This document shows, in pieces, positions 17,985-19,296 of a stretch of 19,296 nt of DNA; within the stretch, counting starts at the first letter, position 1; each line of letters opens with the position of its first letter. The stretch comes from Dictyocoela muelleri (Eukaryota; Microsporidia). The notes under the pieces are model-generated. The model saw only the letters and a list, made by a program, of their open reading frames with translations, was not told the origin of the DNA and did no database searches. Made by a program: the position numbers and the translations under genes. The stretch covers positions 1 to 19,296 of the forward strand of contig SDVU01000147.1 of NCBI GenBank assembly GCA_016256075.1, given 5' to 3'.

Positions 17985-19140
17985 TATGGTGCCTACAAAG
18001 GGAAACACAACCCATATAATTCGAAATTTGTATTCATAAAATTTTTTGGCACTCAATATTTATAAGGGGCGCGTAGATCTTCTCACTCAGAAGAGCATAC
18101 AGAAAAATAAAGACATATTTAAGTTCAACATAAAAAATGCAGAGCACTTGTTTAATGGAAGAGTAAACATTCATTTGAAATGCTTAGAAGGAGTAATAGA
18201 AAGGGTTTTAAAAGAAAATGTGGTTCATCTGGTTTTGATGGATATAACTCATTTTTATTAACCAACAGTTGATAAATGTGAATGATATGTTTTTATTAGT
18301 GATTAAAGATATATAAGAAAACAAAAGTAAATAAATATGTTTTTTAGAAGTTTTTCGTATTATTCATTCTTAGCAACCTCCGATGCCAATCGAAGAGGAA
18401 AGAACAACGAATATAAAAGCCTCATAAGGTTGTAAAGAAAAATTTACAGGTGGAGATATAGAACAAATGAAACCAAAATCACTTAACTGCTGAGTTGCTT
18501 AAAGAGAAGTGTAAAGTAAGACTATCACAGGCATGGAGGATACTGAAATAGATATGCGAATATATATATTATAAAAGAATAAAAAGAATTAAAAGAACTA
18601 GATACAAATAAAAAATATCATCATATAGTAGAACATGTTATAGCAACATACAAAGAAGGTATTTTGAAAATGGAAGTTTTGGCCTGCTTCATGCTAGTAT
18701 AGGTATATTTATAAAACAGATAAAGCACTTTTTATGCAGTAAAAGTTTAAAAGAATTCAAAAAATACATAGGTGAACATTTTTTTTGAATTTTAGAAATA
18801 ATTTTAACTTTTATAAAAAACAAAAGAGGTGTCTGAAAAGGAAACTTTATGTAAGTTGAATAGTTTGAGAACACCATAACTTTCTGTGTGTTTATTCTAT
18901 TATAAAGACCAATTATATGAAATAATTCGAAGCGTTAAAGTATAAAAAAATAGGACTGAATCAATTATGTATAGTAAGAATATACATCTGGGAAAGAAAT
19001 AAATAAAAAAAAAGTGACTATAATGAGAATAGTTATGAAAAAAAACATATAAAACAGAAAGAATGCTCATTTGTTATAAATGTAATAACATGGTCATATT
19101 ACAAAGAATTGAACTCATCAGAAAAAAACTATATATATTA
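17985..19140 (+). mobile_element. Ty3/gypsy fossil: LTR end, primer-binding-like site and gag-like part
   Basis: Broken and old, with many breaks. A second LTR-like end (TAAATAAATATG near 18333, ending near 18377) is followed by a GATGCC...AGAGGAAAG leader near 18382, resembling the sequence after the LTR at 17984. Further on are gag-like coding remnants (about 18385-18760) and a retroviral-type zinc-knuckle remnant (about 19065-19125). A plus-strand open frame at about 18046-18261 (ending LVLMDITHFY) lies between the two LTR-like ends; I do not recognise it. The right limit of the element is not visible. Confidence 0.45.
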
Positions 19141-19296
19141 CATGCTGACTTCATCAATAGCTGCCAACCCGGAGAGTTGTCTCCAACCATAGTCTTATGA
19201 CCTTTGGTTCCTGGTGTTACAATAATACGTCACTTCCTAAGCTACCCAGAAGCCCAGCTGTATACGCGATTTTCGTTTTATCAATGACTCGGCAGG
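19141..19296. other. GC-richer end of window, unexplained
   Basis: Base composition changes abruptly to roughly 45-50% GC from about 19141 to the window end. It contains GGAGAGTTGTCTCC, a short hairpin. Both strands were read in all frames without recognising a protein or an rRNA segment. It may be the start of another element continuing outside. Confidence 0.4.

Noticed and set aside
18689-18877. Minus-strand open frame of 62 codons
   Set aside because: Antisense to gag-like fossil sequence, with no recognisable content.
19141-19296. Ribosomal RNA fragment
   Set aside because: The GC content suggested it, but no rRNA core sequence was recognised on either strand.

Overview
The window looks like a transposon-rich stretch of a microsporidian genome (fungus-related intracellular parasite). 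The basis is very high A+T, one intron-less and strongly diverged eukaryotic chaperonin gene (CCT delta), a CCC-type motif just before its start codon, and a mix of Merlin, hAT and Ty3/gypsy elements of the kind known from large microsporidian genomes. The genus cannot be decided from the sequence; lineages with expanded genomes (for example Nosema bombycis, Hamiltosporidium, Anncaliia, Dictyocoela) are candidates by inference only.

Layout. 1-422: C-terminal part of a Merlin/ISXO2-type DDE transposase, open and clean. 1138-1552, 1857-2134, 2261-2616: three short non-autonomous elements (a foldback with an 8-bp target duplication, a near-perfect hairpin with Merlin-like ends, and a hAT-like relic). 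3226-3513: a cluster of short direct repeats. 3528-5127: a 1.6-kb inverted-repeat element with many copies of a GTGACCCCC-type box and nested hairpins. 5306-5525: another small inverted-repeat element. 5531-6447: gene-free. 6448-8292 (minus): CCT4, the only convincing host gene. 8545-9843: inverted-repeat element with a tRNA-like A box/B box pair in each arm. 9886-11200: Ty3/gypsy fossil. 11212-12297: decayed Merlin element. 12523-13565: 23-bp tandem repeats, a 517-bp palindrome flanked by a 77-bp direct repeat, and a hAT transposase relic on the minus strand. 13805-14425: hairpin-ended inverted-repeat element lying against a fossil reverse transcriptase. 14426-16150 (minus) and about 16400-17984 (plus): two gypsy segments in opposite orientation. 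17985-19140: LTR-end, primer-binding-like and gag-like material of a further gypsy copy. 19141-19296: a short GC-richer end not explained.

The window is therefore one housekeeping gene inside a graveyard of mobile DNA. The genes do not form an operon or pathway. The recurring theme is inverted repeats: at least seven elements fold back on themselves, and in three of them the terminal repeat is itself a hairpin. The most unusual single structure is the 8545-9843 element carrying divergent tRNA-like (Pol III promoter-like) units; the most unusual protein feature is a roughly 100-residue charged, repeat-bearing insert in CCT4. No complete new multi-gene system was found.
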